Source: an uncultured Eubacteriales bacterium (GTDB taxonomy: Bacteria; Bacillota; Clostridia; Peptostreptococcales; Anaerovoracaceae). From it: DNA of 9,063 nucleotides. Positions 1 to 5,565 of the stretch are shown in pieces; within the stretch, counting starts at the first letter, position 1, and every line of letters begins with the position of its first letter. Below the pieces are notes generated by a model, which saw only the letters and a program-made list of their open reading frames with translations, was not told where the DNA came from and did not search any database. A program made the position numbers and the translations under genes. Location: assembly GCA_902793875.1 (NCBI GenBank), contig CADBFL010000062.1, forward strand, positions 1 to 9,063, given 5' to 3'.

Positions 1-15
1 GGCGCTCCTCTTTCT
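1..15 (-). promoter_or_regulatory. Ribosome binding site of the next gene beyond the left edge
   Basis: Right after the mrnC stop codon the minus strand reads AAAGAGGAG, a good Shine-Dalgarno sequence, and then the window ends. This implies another minus-strand gene starting within a few bases outside the window and co-transcribed with mrnC. In related Firmicutes the gene in this place is often the 23S rRNA 2'-O-methyltransferase rlmB (trmH family). That identity is inferred from context only. Confidence 0.55.
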
Positions 16-453
16 TTACTGTTTAGCCTGCTTGTTATTCACAATTTTCGCTTTTCTTTCAGCGCTGTCGACTATGCGGACGGCTTCGGCCGCGATCTCG
101 CGGAGCCTCTCCCTCTCGTCAGAGAGGTAGAGCCAGCCCAGCAGGGCCTCGAAGCCGGTAGCTATCTTGTACTCCCTGGGGTCTGCGTGCTGAGGCCTCG
201 ACATCGCCCTGTGATTGCGGCCCTTCTTGTATACGGCCGTCTCCTCTGCTGTCAGAAAGCCCGACGCGACCATGGCCTTCGCGGCCTTTGCCTGTCCGGC
301 GGCCGAGACATATCTCACAGCCGTGTGATGGGCCCTGTCCACATCGCCGGGCCTGTCCGTCACGATCTTCTCGCGCACCATGACCTCAAAGACGGCGTCC
401 CCGAGGTATGCGAGAGTTGTCGTATTCATTTTTCCGAGCTTTTCTTTTGTCAT
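16..453 (-). CDS. mrnC: Mini-ribonuclease III (MrnC)
   Basis: A 145-residue protein made of an RNase III catalytic domain without the double-stranded RNA-binding domain. In Bacillus subtilis the family trims the ends of 23S rRNA precursors in the cytoplasm, and its usual length (about 140 residues) matches. The signature LAYLGDAVFEVMVR lies at residues 14-27, with the predicted metal-binding Asp at 19. The second acidic helix, FEALLGWLYL, is at 101-110, and KKGRN at 76-80 is also typical. The start at 453 gives an N-terminal lead of the expected length, but only a poor AACAGG abuts the ATG. A second ATG at 429 has no better site, so translation may depend on coupling to thyA, which ends 25 nt upstream. 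It is the last complete gene of the cysS–thyA–mrnC group. The assignment is firm; only the start is slightly uncertain. Confidence 0.93.
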   Translation of the reverse strand: MTKEKLGKMNTTTLAYLGDAVFEVMVREKIVTDRPGDVDRAHHTAVRYVSAAGQAKAAKAMVASGFLTAEETAVYKKGRNHRAMSRPQHADPREYKIATGFEALLGWLYLSDERERLREIAAEAVRIVDSAERKAKIVNNKQAKQ

Positions 454-478
454 CCTGTTACGTAAACTGTAATTTTCT

Positions 479-1309
479 TCAGATCGCCACCGGAATATTG
501 CGTATCTGCTCTCCGTGCTGATAATCCTCGACCTTTATGTCGTCCGTCGTGAAATCGTAGAAATCCTTCACATCCGGGTTCAGCGTCACCTTGGGCGCAG
601 GGTACTGCGGCCGTGAGATCAGTTCTTCTATCAGAGGCACATGCCTGTCGTAAATATGCGCGTCCGCTATGACGTGCACCAGCTCGCCCGCCTTCAGACC
701 CGAGACCTGAGCGAGCATCAGCAGGAGCATCGAGTACTGCACCACATTCCAGTTGTTGGCAGCCAGTATGTCCTGCGACCTCTGGTTGAGTATCGCGTTC
801 AGGGTATCGCCCTTCACGTTGAAGGTCATCGAATAGGCGCAGGGCTCGAGCCTCATCTCTGAGAGGTCCTCGAAATTATACATATTGGTAAGTATGCGCC
901 TCGAGTACCTGTCATTTTTCAGACACCAGAGCACGTTGTCCACCTGGTCCATCTCGCCCTGTTTAAACTTATACTTCCTGGCCATCTGGTAGCCGTAGGC
1001 CTTTCCGATGGTACCCTTTTCATCGGCCCACTCGTCCCAGACATGGGATCTCAGATCCTCAAGGCGGTTCGACTTCTTCTGCCATATCCACAGCATCTCG
1101 TCTGTCGCAAGCTTAATGGCCGTGGGCCTCAGCGTGAGCGCCGGGAACTCCTCCGAAAGATCGTATCTGTTCACGACCCCGAAGTTCTTTATGGTATGGG
1201 CGGGCGTTCCGTCCTCCCAGCGGGGCCTGACCGGCATGCCCTCGGTGCTGAATCCGTGATCCAGTATGTCACGGCACATATCCACGAATAACTTATCTAC
1301 TCTGCTCAT
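479..1309 (-). CDS. thyA: Thymidylate synthase (ThyA, folate-dependent)
   Basis: A 276-residue thymidylate synthase that methylates dUMP to dTMP with 5,10-methylenetetrahydrofolate in the cytoplasm. The catalytic cysteine is Cys157 in LEPCAYSMTFNV. The dUMP-binding segment NQRSQD is at 175-180, followed by NNWNVVQY (185-192) and HIYDRH (218-223). The protein ends in the canonical PVAI. PCAYS in place of the common PCH, together with DGTPAHT and HVWDEWADE, places it with the B. subtilis ThyA / phage phi3T type rather than the E. coli type; this comparison is from memory. It starts 10 nt after cysS with a weak purine-rich site (GAGAGAG), which suggests coupling, and ends 25 nt before mrnC. All key residues are present. 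Its position between cysS and mrnC is notable because many Clostridia carry the unrelated flavin-dependent thyX in this neighbourhood. Confidence 0.96.
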   Translation of the reverse strand: MSRVDKLFVDMCRDILDHGFSTEGMPVRPRWEDGTPAHTIKNFGVVNRYDLSEEFPALTLRPTAIKLATDEMLWIWQKKSNRLEDLRSHVWDEWADEKGTIGKAYGYQMARKYKFKQGEMDQVDNVLWCLKNDRYSRRILTNMYNFEDLSEMRLEPCAYSMTFNVKGDTLNAILNQRSQDILAANNWNVVQYSMLLLMLAQVSGLKAGELVHVIADAHIYDRHVPLIEELISRPQYPAPKVTLNPDVKDFYDFTTDDIKVEDYQHGEQIRNIPVAI

Positions 1310-1319
1310 TCAGCTCTCT

Positions 1320-2720
1320 CTAGTTTCTTATGACCTGCACTCCCTGCGGAGTGTCCTTCAGCGTTATCCCCATGGCCGCGAGCTGATCTCTTATCTCGTC
1401 GGCGCGGGCCCAGTTCTTCTCTTTTCTGGCGGCCTGTCTCTCATCGATCAGCGCCTGTATGTCGTCTCCGAGGCCTTCCTCTTCATCTTCCGCCCCGAAG
1501 ATGCCGAGCACGTCCGTAAGCTCCCTTATCCTGGCGAGCGCCTCCTTCGCATACGACTTCGAAGCCCCGTCCTTTACTGTCAGATTGATCTCCGACACCA
1601 GCTCGAATATGGCGGCTATGCCGTCGGCTGTATTGAGATCGTCGTCCATCGCCTCGATGAATCCTTCTCTGAACTTATCGAGCGAGGAGATCTTAGCGGC
1701 CTCGTCAGCCATAGGCTCGTCCGTTCCGTTCGTCATCAGGAACTCGAGCGTTTCCATGGCCGTCGCGATCCTGTCATAGCCCTGTTTCGACTGCTCCATA
1801 AGCAGGTCGCTGAAATTGATCGGGCTCCTGTAGTGGCCGGAAAGCAGGAAGAACCTTATGACATCGCCTGAATATTTCTCTCTGATGTCCCTGACCGTGA
1901 AGAAGTTGTTCAGGGATTTCGACATCTTCTTTCCGTCTACGTTGATGTATCCGTTGTGCATCCAGTAACGCGCGAACGGGACTCCGTTGCACGCCTCTGA
2001 CTGGGCGATCTCGTTCTCGTGATGAGGGAAGGTCAGGTCCTGCCCCCCTCCGTGGATGTCTATAGTTTCTCCGAGGTGCTTTTTAGCCATAGTCGAGCAC
2101 TCGATGTGCCAGCCCGGGCGTCCCATCCCCCACGGCGACTCCCACGCGATCTCGGACTCCTCCTTGCGGGCCTTCCAGAGCGCGAAGTCGAGAGGATCCT
2201 CCTTGACCTCGCCTATGGCTATGCGGGCGCCGCTTTCAAGGTCGTCTATGTTCTGTCCGGAGAGCTTGCCGTATTCAGGGAACTTGCGCGTCGAATAGTA
2301 GACGTCGCCGTCAGCCTCGTATGCATATCCCTTGTCTATGAGGGTCTGCACGAAATCGATGATCTCGGGGATGTGCTCCGAGACCTTCGGGTGCACATCG
2401 GCCTTAAGGACGTTCAGCGCCCCGGCGTCATCGAAGTATTCCTTTATATACTTCTCGGAGACCTCCGGCGCCGTGATGCCTTCCTCCTTTGCCCTGTTGA
2501 TGATCTTGTCGTCGACATCGGTGAAGTTCTGGACGAATTTCACATCGTAGCCCCTGTATTTGAAATACCTTCTGAGCGTGTCGAAGACGACGAAAGGCCT
2601 GGCGTTTCCGATATGGAAAAAGTTGTAGACCGTCGGACCGCATACGTACATCTTTACTTTGCCCGGCTCAACAGGTACGAATTCTTCTTTTCTGTTCGTA
2701 AGTGTATTGTAGACTTGCAT
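1320..2720 (-). CDS. cysS: Cysteinyl-tRNA synthetase
   Basis: A 466-residue class I aminoacyl-tRNA synthetase that charges tRNA-Cys with cysteine in the cytoplasm. The Rossmann catalytic domain carries HIGN at 36-39 and KMSKS at 265-269. The zinc site that selects cysteine is visible: Cys27 in VCGPTVYN, Cys208 in GWHIECS, and the His/Glu ligands in FPHHENE (231-237). The C-terminal third is the helical DALR and anticodon-binding part, ending in a short basic tail. Length is normal for the family. The start is well supported by AGGAGG at 2731-2736, ten bases before the ATG. thyA follows 10 nt after its stop codon. Upstream lies a 278-nt gene-free stretch with strong RNA-folding potential. A T-box would be the usual Firmicutes control for this gene, but I see no T-box consensus there. 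Confidence 0.98.
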   Translation of the reverse strand: MQVYNTLTNRKEEFVPVEPGKVKMYVCGPTVYNFFHIGNARPFVVFDTLRRYFKYRGYDVKFVQNFTDVDDKIINRAKEEGITAPEVSEKYIKEYFDDAGALNVLKADVHPKVSEHIPEIIDFVQTLIDKGYAYEADGDVYYSTRKFPEYGKLSGQNIDDLESGARIAIGEVKEDPLDFALWKARKEESEIAWESPWGMGRPGWHIECSTMAKKHLGETIDIHGGGQDLTFPHHENEIAQSEACNGVPFARYWMHNGYINVDGKKMSKSLNNFFTVRDIREKYSGDVIRFFLLSGHYRSPINFSDLLMEQSKQGYDRIATAMETLEFLMTNGTDEPMADEAAKISSLDKFREGFIEAMDDDLNTADGIAAIFELVSEINLTVKDGASKSYAKEALARIRELTDVLGIFGAEDEEEGLGDDIQALIDERQAARKEKNWARADEIRDQLAAMGITLKDTPQGVQVIRN

Positions 2721-2774
2721 GTTGTTTTATCCTCCTGTGCACCCGGCGCTGACGCTTCTTCACTTATTCTGAAT

Positions 2775-2890
2775 GCTCCGGCGTCATCGCCCCGGTATTT
2801 ATCATCTCTGTTTCCCGGTTCAACCAGGAGCGAAGCTCCATCAAGCTCGCTTGGTTGGAGCGAGCGACGCCGTCAACAGGCGCCGGGAGC
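2775..2890 (-). ncRNA. Candidate structured RNA with pseudoknot (riboswitch-like cysS leader)
   Basis: The cysS-sense strand can form these helices together. P1 closes the element with CGGCGTC (2872-2866) against GACGCCG (2785-2779). P2 is GCTCGCT/AGCGAGC (2865-2859 with 2851-2845) around a 7-nt loop CCAACCA. P3 is GGAGC/GCTCC (2839-2835 with 2831-2827). A 6-bp pseudoknot pairs the P2 loop CAACCA with TGGTTG (2826-2821). An alternative closing stem pairs GCTCCCGGCG (2890-2881) with CGCCGGAGC (2783-2775), with one bulged C. The topology, P1 enclosing a P2 whose loop pairs with the strand after P3, resembles the SAM-I layout, but I do not recognise the SAM-I core consensus or that of any other known class. 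Covariation cannot be judged from one sequence, and GC-rich DNA makes chance pairing likely, so the call is tentative. Confidence 0.35.
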
Positions 2891-2903
2891 TTCAGCTCTT
2901 GAA

Positions 2904-2939
2904 ATCGTCAGTCGGGGATTGCGACCCACCACTGACGAT
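2904..2939. repeat. Inverted repeat, 9-bp stem hairpin
   Basis: ATCGTCAGT at 2904-2912 is the exact reverse complement of ACTGACGAT at 2931-2939. The 18-nt centre can add a GGG/CCC pairing. It lies 60 nt past the end of the second CHR gene. Only a short ATTTC follows on the minus strand, so it is not a classical intrinsic terminator. It could stabilise the 3' end of the CHR transcript or form part of the cysS leader. Confidence 0.6.
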
Positions 2940-2998
2940 CGAATATGGAACCCGCCGCCTATGCGCACATTGAGGCGGGGGACATCCGGCGTCTGTTA

Positions 2999-3607
2999 TT
3001 ATACACCGAGAACGGCTCCCATGCACCCCATCAGGACAAGCACGAATATCGGGGACTTTTTGTATCTGACCATGAGGAGCACGGTCAGCGCCAGAAGCGC
3101 CAGCGATACCATGTCGACCGGCAGTCCGAAGAACGCCGCCGCAGGTCCGCTGCTTATGTCGGCGCCGAGCTTTGCAAGGAGTCCCCTTCCGAGGCGCCCC
3201 TCTCCTGCTACCGCAGGAGCGATCAGCATGACTGCCGCACCCCCTATGAGACCGATAGTCGCAGGACGTATGCCGTTCATGGCTCCGTTCACCCACTTGT
3301 TGTCCCTGAACTGAGTCAGCATGCGCACCACCAGGCTCATTATTATGAACTCGGGAAGCACCACACCGAGAGTCGCAGCGGCTGCTCCCCCGATCCCCGC
3401 GGCGAAATATCCGACGTATGTAGCCGTGTTGACAGCCAGCGGTCCCGGCGTGATCTGCGATATGGCCACTATGTTGGCGAACATCTCCCGGCTCATGTCC
3501 ATGAACGGCTGGATGCTGTCGTATATGAGCCTTACTATCGCAAGCCCTCCTCCGAAGCCCAGAAGGCCGACCTTTGCAAAGGCGGCGAAGAGTCTGAGGT
3601 ATATCAT
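2999..3607 (-). CDS. Chromate transporter (CHR) family protein, second half-size subunit
   Basis: A 202-residue polytopic membrane protein of the chromate ion transporter (CHR) family, single-domain form. The N-terminal family motif KVGLLGFGGGLAIVRLI is at 12-28. The conserved SQITPGPLAVNTATYVGY segment is at 50-67. Several hydrophobic helices follow, ending at 185-202. Half-size CHR proteins normally occur as adjacent pairs whose two halves together replace the single long bidomain transporter. The pairing here fits that: its ATG overlaps the TGA of the first CHR gene (ATGA), and GGGGGAGGTGA inside that gene supplies a strong ribosome site 6 nt before the start. Substrate is not deducible. 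Some family members export chromate or take up sulfate, and many gut homologues are uncharacterised. Nothing in the window shows chromate resistance. Confidence 0.9.
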   Translation of the reverse strand: MIYLRLFAAFAKVGLLGFGGGLAIVRLIYDSIQPFMDMSREMFANIVAISQITPGPLAVNTATYVGYFAAGIGGAAAATLGVVLPEFIIMSLVVRMLTQFRDNKWVNGAMNGIRPATIGLIGGAAVMLIAPAVAGEGRLGRGLLAKLGADISSGPAAAFFGLPVDMVSLALLALTVLLMVRYKKSPIFVLVLMGCMGAVLGV

Positions 3608-4221
3608 TCTCCGTCACCTCCCCCGTCTTTGTCCGCCGCAGAGCCACCGGAAGGGCCTCCGTCCGCATCCGCGGCCGCGGCCGCCTTGCCGCCTCCTGCC
3701 AGAGTCACTATGACGCCCAGTACTATGAAGAGCAGTATGACATAAGCCGTATTTACATTGAACACGGCGATGAGCGCGAATGCCAGCGCTGCAGCGGCCG
3801 CAGTCCATTTGTCTCTGATCACCTTAGGCGCGAGCTGGATGACGGCCACCACTACGAGGCCCAATGCCGCGACCCTGAAGCCGGCCATGGCTCCCTGAAC
3901 ATACGGATCATCGCTTATCAGACCGAGGAATTTCGCGATGATGAGTATCATCACGAAAGAAGGCGTCACGACCGCAAATGTGGCGACGGCAGAACCCGCG
4001 AGCCCCTTCTTTTTGTATCCCACATATGTGGCCATGTTCACCGCTATGACTCCGGGCAGCCCCTGGCATACAGCCACGGCATCGACGAACTCCTCCTCCG
4101 TGAACCACTTCTTCTCATAGATGAGTGAATTCTGAAGGAGCGGGAGCATGGCAATGCCGCCGCCCACAGTAAAGGCGCCGAGTTTGAAAAATACCAGAAA
4201 CAGTTCTGTCAGCACATTCAT
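3604..4221 (-). CDS. Chromate transporter (CHR) family protein, first half-size subunit
   Basis: A 205-residue membrane protein of the CHR family. The signature KLGAFTVGGGIAMLPLLQ spans 13-30. CQGLPGVIAVNMATYVGY at 52-69 corresponds to the ITPGPLAVN motif of its partner. Hydrophobic helices continue to about residue 176. A hydrophilic tail of some 29 residues rich in Gly, Ala and Asp (177-205) extends beyond the family core and is probably not membrane-embedded. The start at 4221 matches the usual N-terminus of the family, yet no Shine-Dalgarno precedes it. Instead an extended -10 lies 8 nt upstream, which suggests a nearly leaderless transcript. The gene follows the terminator of the sigma operon and overlaps the second CHR gene by ATGA, so the two are co-translated. 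Transport substrate is unknown. Confidence 0.9.
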   Translation of the reverse strand: MNVLTELFLVFFKLGAFTVGGGIAMLPLLQNSLIYEKKWFTEEEFVDAVAVCQGLPGVIAVNMATYVGYKKKGLAGSAVATFAVVTPSFVMILIIAKFLGLISDDPYVQGAMAGFRVAALGLVVVAVIQLAPKVIRDKWTAAAAALAFALIAVFNVNTAYVILLFIVLGVIVTLAGGGKAAAAADADGGPSGGSAADKDGGGDGE

Positions 4222-4237
4222 ATCGGTTTATTGTAAC
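4222..4237 (-). promoter_or_regulatory. Candidate extended -10 promoter of the CHR pair (near-leaderless)
   Basis: The minus strand reads TGTTACAAT, an extended -10 (TG-N-TACAAT) with the hexamer at 4230-4235. Standard spacing places the transcription start near 4223, only about two bases before the ATG at 4221. No good -35 is visible, because the upstream bases are the T-rich tail of the preceding terminator. This is sequence resemblance only. Confidence 0.4.
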
Positions 4238-4239
4238 AC

Positions 4240-4278
4240 AAAAAAAGAAGAAGCGACCGCTCCCGCGCAGATCGCTTC
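4240..4278 (-). terminator. Intrinsic terminator of the PepSY–sigma–anti-sigma operon
   Basis: On the minus strand GAAGCGA (4278-4272) pairs with TCGCTTC (4256-4250). One G·T and one G–C pair extend the stem to 9 bp around an 11-nt loop. The stem is followed by TTCTTTTTTTG. It lies about 40 nt after the anti-sigma stop codon and just before the CHR promoter candidate, so the two units are probably transcribed separately. Confidence 0.8.
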
Positions 4279-4300
4279 CTCCTGAGAGGGATATTATTCC

Positions 4301-4320
4301 GTTGATATCAGTTGATATCA
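4301..4320. repeat. Tandem 10-bp direct repeat containing phased TGATATCA palindromes
   Basis: GTTGATATCA occurs twice without a gap (4301-4310 and 4311-4320). Each copy contains the 8-bp palindrome TGATATCA, so the two centres are 10 bp apart, one helical turn. The right-hand copy includes the anti-sigma stop codon. The spacing resembles paired operator half-turns, but it could also be a simple duplication. Confidence 0.7.
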
Positions 4321-5565
4321 GTCGTCATCATCGTCATCATCGTCATCATCTCCGTCGTCATCATCGTAGTCGTCGCTGCTGCTCTCGTAGTGATCGTCAT
4401 CGTGATCATCATAATCATCGTGATCGTAGCTGTCGTAGCTGTCGTAGCTGTCATCGTCAGCTTCGTAATAATCATCATGATCATCGTCATCGTAGTAGTA
4501 ATAGACGCCGGATCCCTGCGACGGGGACGCGCCCGCTTCCGGTTCGTACTCTTTTTCATATGAGACGATGCTTCCGTCGCGCGCGTTGATGTCATAGTCA
4601 TGCTCATAGCCCCCTGCTGTGAACGATACATCGTATATCACGATGCCGTTTTCGCAGTCCAGCTCGTATTTTGTGTTTGCAGCGTCGCTCCTGCTGACGC
4701 CGGCTTTTTCAAGCGCGATCGCAAGCGCTTTTTCACTCCCTATGTACCCGCCTGCTTCGGCTTCGCCGTACGATGTGTCGGCGGACACGCCCCTCTTCTG
4801 TGCCAGAAATATGAGGTCCTGCGTTGAAAGGCCGAGAAGGTCAGCTTCCGTCATTCTTGTGCTGCCGGTCTCCAGCAGGCTCTGTATCAGCCAGGCCTTG
4901 CCGAGGGATATGCCATGCTTTTTTGCGAACACTCTGACCGTCTCGTCTGCGTTTACGACCTGACCCAGTATCGCCGCAGCGATCTCCGTATCTTCGAGAT
5001 AGGTGTTCAGGTCCCCCGAGAGACGTCTTTCGATCTCAGTCCCCCGCTGAGCGTCCTCCGCGCTTACCGACAGAAGTATGGAGTTCGAATCATCCGCCAG
5101 ATATCCGCGCGTGAGCATCGAGCCTACGATGGCGTTGCACGCTACATCTATGTCGCTGCCTTTGAGATCCATGTCCGCGAGTATCTCCGCCGCCTCTTCA
5201 TTGACCGCATCCGCCTTCATCACTCTCTCATTTTTGTCGATGCTTATCTCTATGCCCGGATTGACATCGAGGCTTACTACGGCAAGGGCGTTCCCTGCAG
5301 CCGAGAGGGATATCCCGGCCGTCACGATCACAGCCGCCGCGGCGCAGCCTGCGAGAGCCTTCACCCATCCGGCTTTTCCTCCTTTTTTCGGACTCATGCC
5401 CGGGACCCACCGGTCCTCTTTCCCGCTGTCTTTTGCGATCGCATCGCGCATCAGCTCTTTCGGCTCATCTTTTATATCCAGCTCGGCCATCAGCCCTTCA
5501 AGAATATCCGGGGTGTTGTTTTCGACGGCAGATGCCAGTCTTTCCCTGATCTGTTTTTCTGTCAT
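4318..5565 (-). CDS. RsgI-like membrane anti-sigma factor with PepSY domain and Asp-rich tail
   Basis: A 415-residue protein in distinct parts. A charged cytoplasmic N-terminus (1-65) presumably holds the sigma factor. One membrane helix lies at about 67-90. An RsgI-type middle domain follows from about 95 to 170, with SLDVNPGIEISID at 98-110 and Asn102-Pro103. A helical stretch (about 190-265) leads to a PepSY domain (about 275-341) and an extreme tail (354-415) in which 35 of 62 residues are Asp, with Tyr, His and Ser, ending in ten consecutive Asp. In clostridial RsgI proteins, as I recall, the Asn-Pro bond is self-cleaved during signalling; here that is inference. The ATG overlaps the sigma stop (ATGA) behind GGGGGAG. 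The inferred role is to sense an extracellular signal and release the sigma factor. The paired sigma looks ECF-like rather than SigI. The ligand is unknown. Confidence 0.85.
   Translation of the reverse strand: MTEKQIRERLASAVENNTPDILEGLMAELDIKDEPKELMRDAIAKDSGKEDRWVPGMSPKKGGKAGWVKALAGCAAAAVIVTAGISLSAAGNALAVVSLDVNPGIEISIDKNERVMKADAVNEEAAEILADMDLKGSDIDVACNAIVGSMLTRGYLADDSNSILLSVSAEDAQRGTEIERRLSGDLNTYLEDTEIAAAILGQVVNADETVRVFAKKHGISLGKAWLIQSLLETGSTRMTEADLLGLSTQDLIFLAQKRGVSADTSYGEAEAGGYIGSEKALAIALEKAGVSRSDAANTKYELDCENGIVIYDVSFTAGGYEHDYDINARDGSIVSYEKEYEPEAGASPSQGSGVYYYYDDDDHDDYYEADDDSYDSYDSYDHDDYDDHDDDHYESSSDDYDDDDGDDDDDDDDDD
4324..4500. repeat. GAY-codon microsatellite-like tract encoding the Asp-rich tail
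   Basis: This stretch is dominated by GTC and ATC triplets on the plus strand, which are GAC and GAT (Asp) codons on the coding strand. A perfect 9-bp unit GTCATCATC repeats three times at 4324-4350 and recurs at 4357-4365. A second 9-bp unit GTCGTAGCT, encoding Ser-Tyr-Asp, occurs three times at 4423-4449, the first copy with one mismatch. All units are multiples of three, so slippage would change tail length without a frameshift. Confidence 0.8.

Larger units (their letters stand above)
2721..2998 (-). promoter_or_regulatory. Gene-free, structure-rich leader between the CHR pair and cysS
   Basis: No credible gene lies here. The minus strand contains several stable hairpins: a 6-bp CCGCCT/AGGCGG stem near the right end, a 9-bp stem at 2904-2939, and a nested pseudoknotted set at 2775-2890. 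The cysS Shine-Dalgarno sits at 2731-2736. I searched by eye for a T-box (GGGTGGNACCGCG), tRNA, 6S, SRP and tmRNA signatures and found none. A weak promoter candidate, TTGAAC at 2818-2823 with TAAATA at 2796-2801 (16-nt spacer), could serve cysS but would start transcription inside the structured part. No T-rich tract follows any hairpin, so no convincing intrinsic terminator separates the CHR genes from cysS. Confidence 0.5.

Noticed and set aside
2721..2998. T-box riboswitch for cysS
   Set aside because: Expected from the gene, but there is no GGGTGGNACCGCG-like T-box, no clear AG-bulge stem I, and no terminator/antiterminator with a T tract.
2019..3314. Long 431-codon plus-strand open frame antisense to cysS and the second CHR gene
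   Set aside because: It runs opposite two well-recognised genes, has no recognisable domain, and is Arg/Ser/Pro-rich in the way shadow frames of GC-rich genes are. It also crosses the structured gene-free region.
2892..3668. 258-codon minus-strand open frame in another frame over the CHR genes
   Set aside because: Arg/Gly/His-rich shadow translation without domains; the CHR frame carries clear family motifs.
2999..4221. Calling the CHR pair a chromate-resistance determinant
   Set aside because: Family membership is clear but substrate is not; no chromate reductase or other resistance gene accompanies it.
4301..4505. CRISPR-like or mobile repeat array
   Set aside because: The repeats are 9- or 10-bp in-frame coding repeats plus one short duplication, without spacers of constant length.
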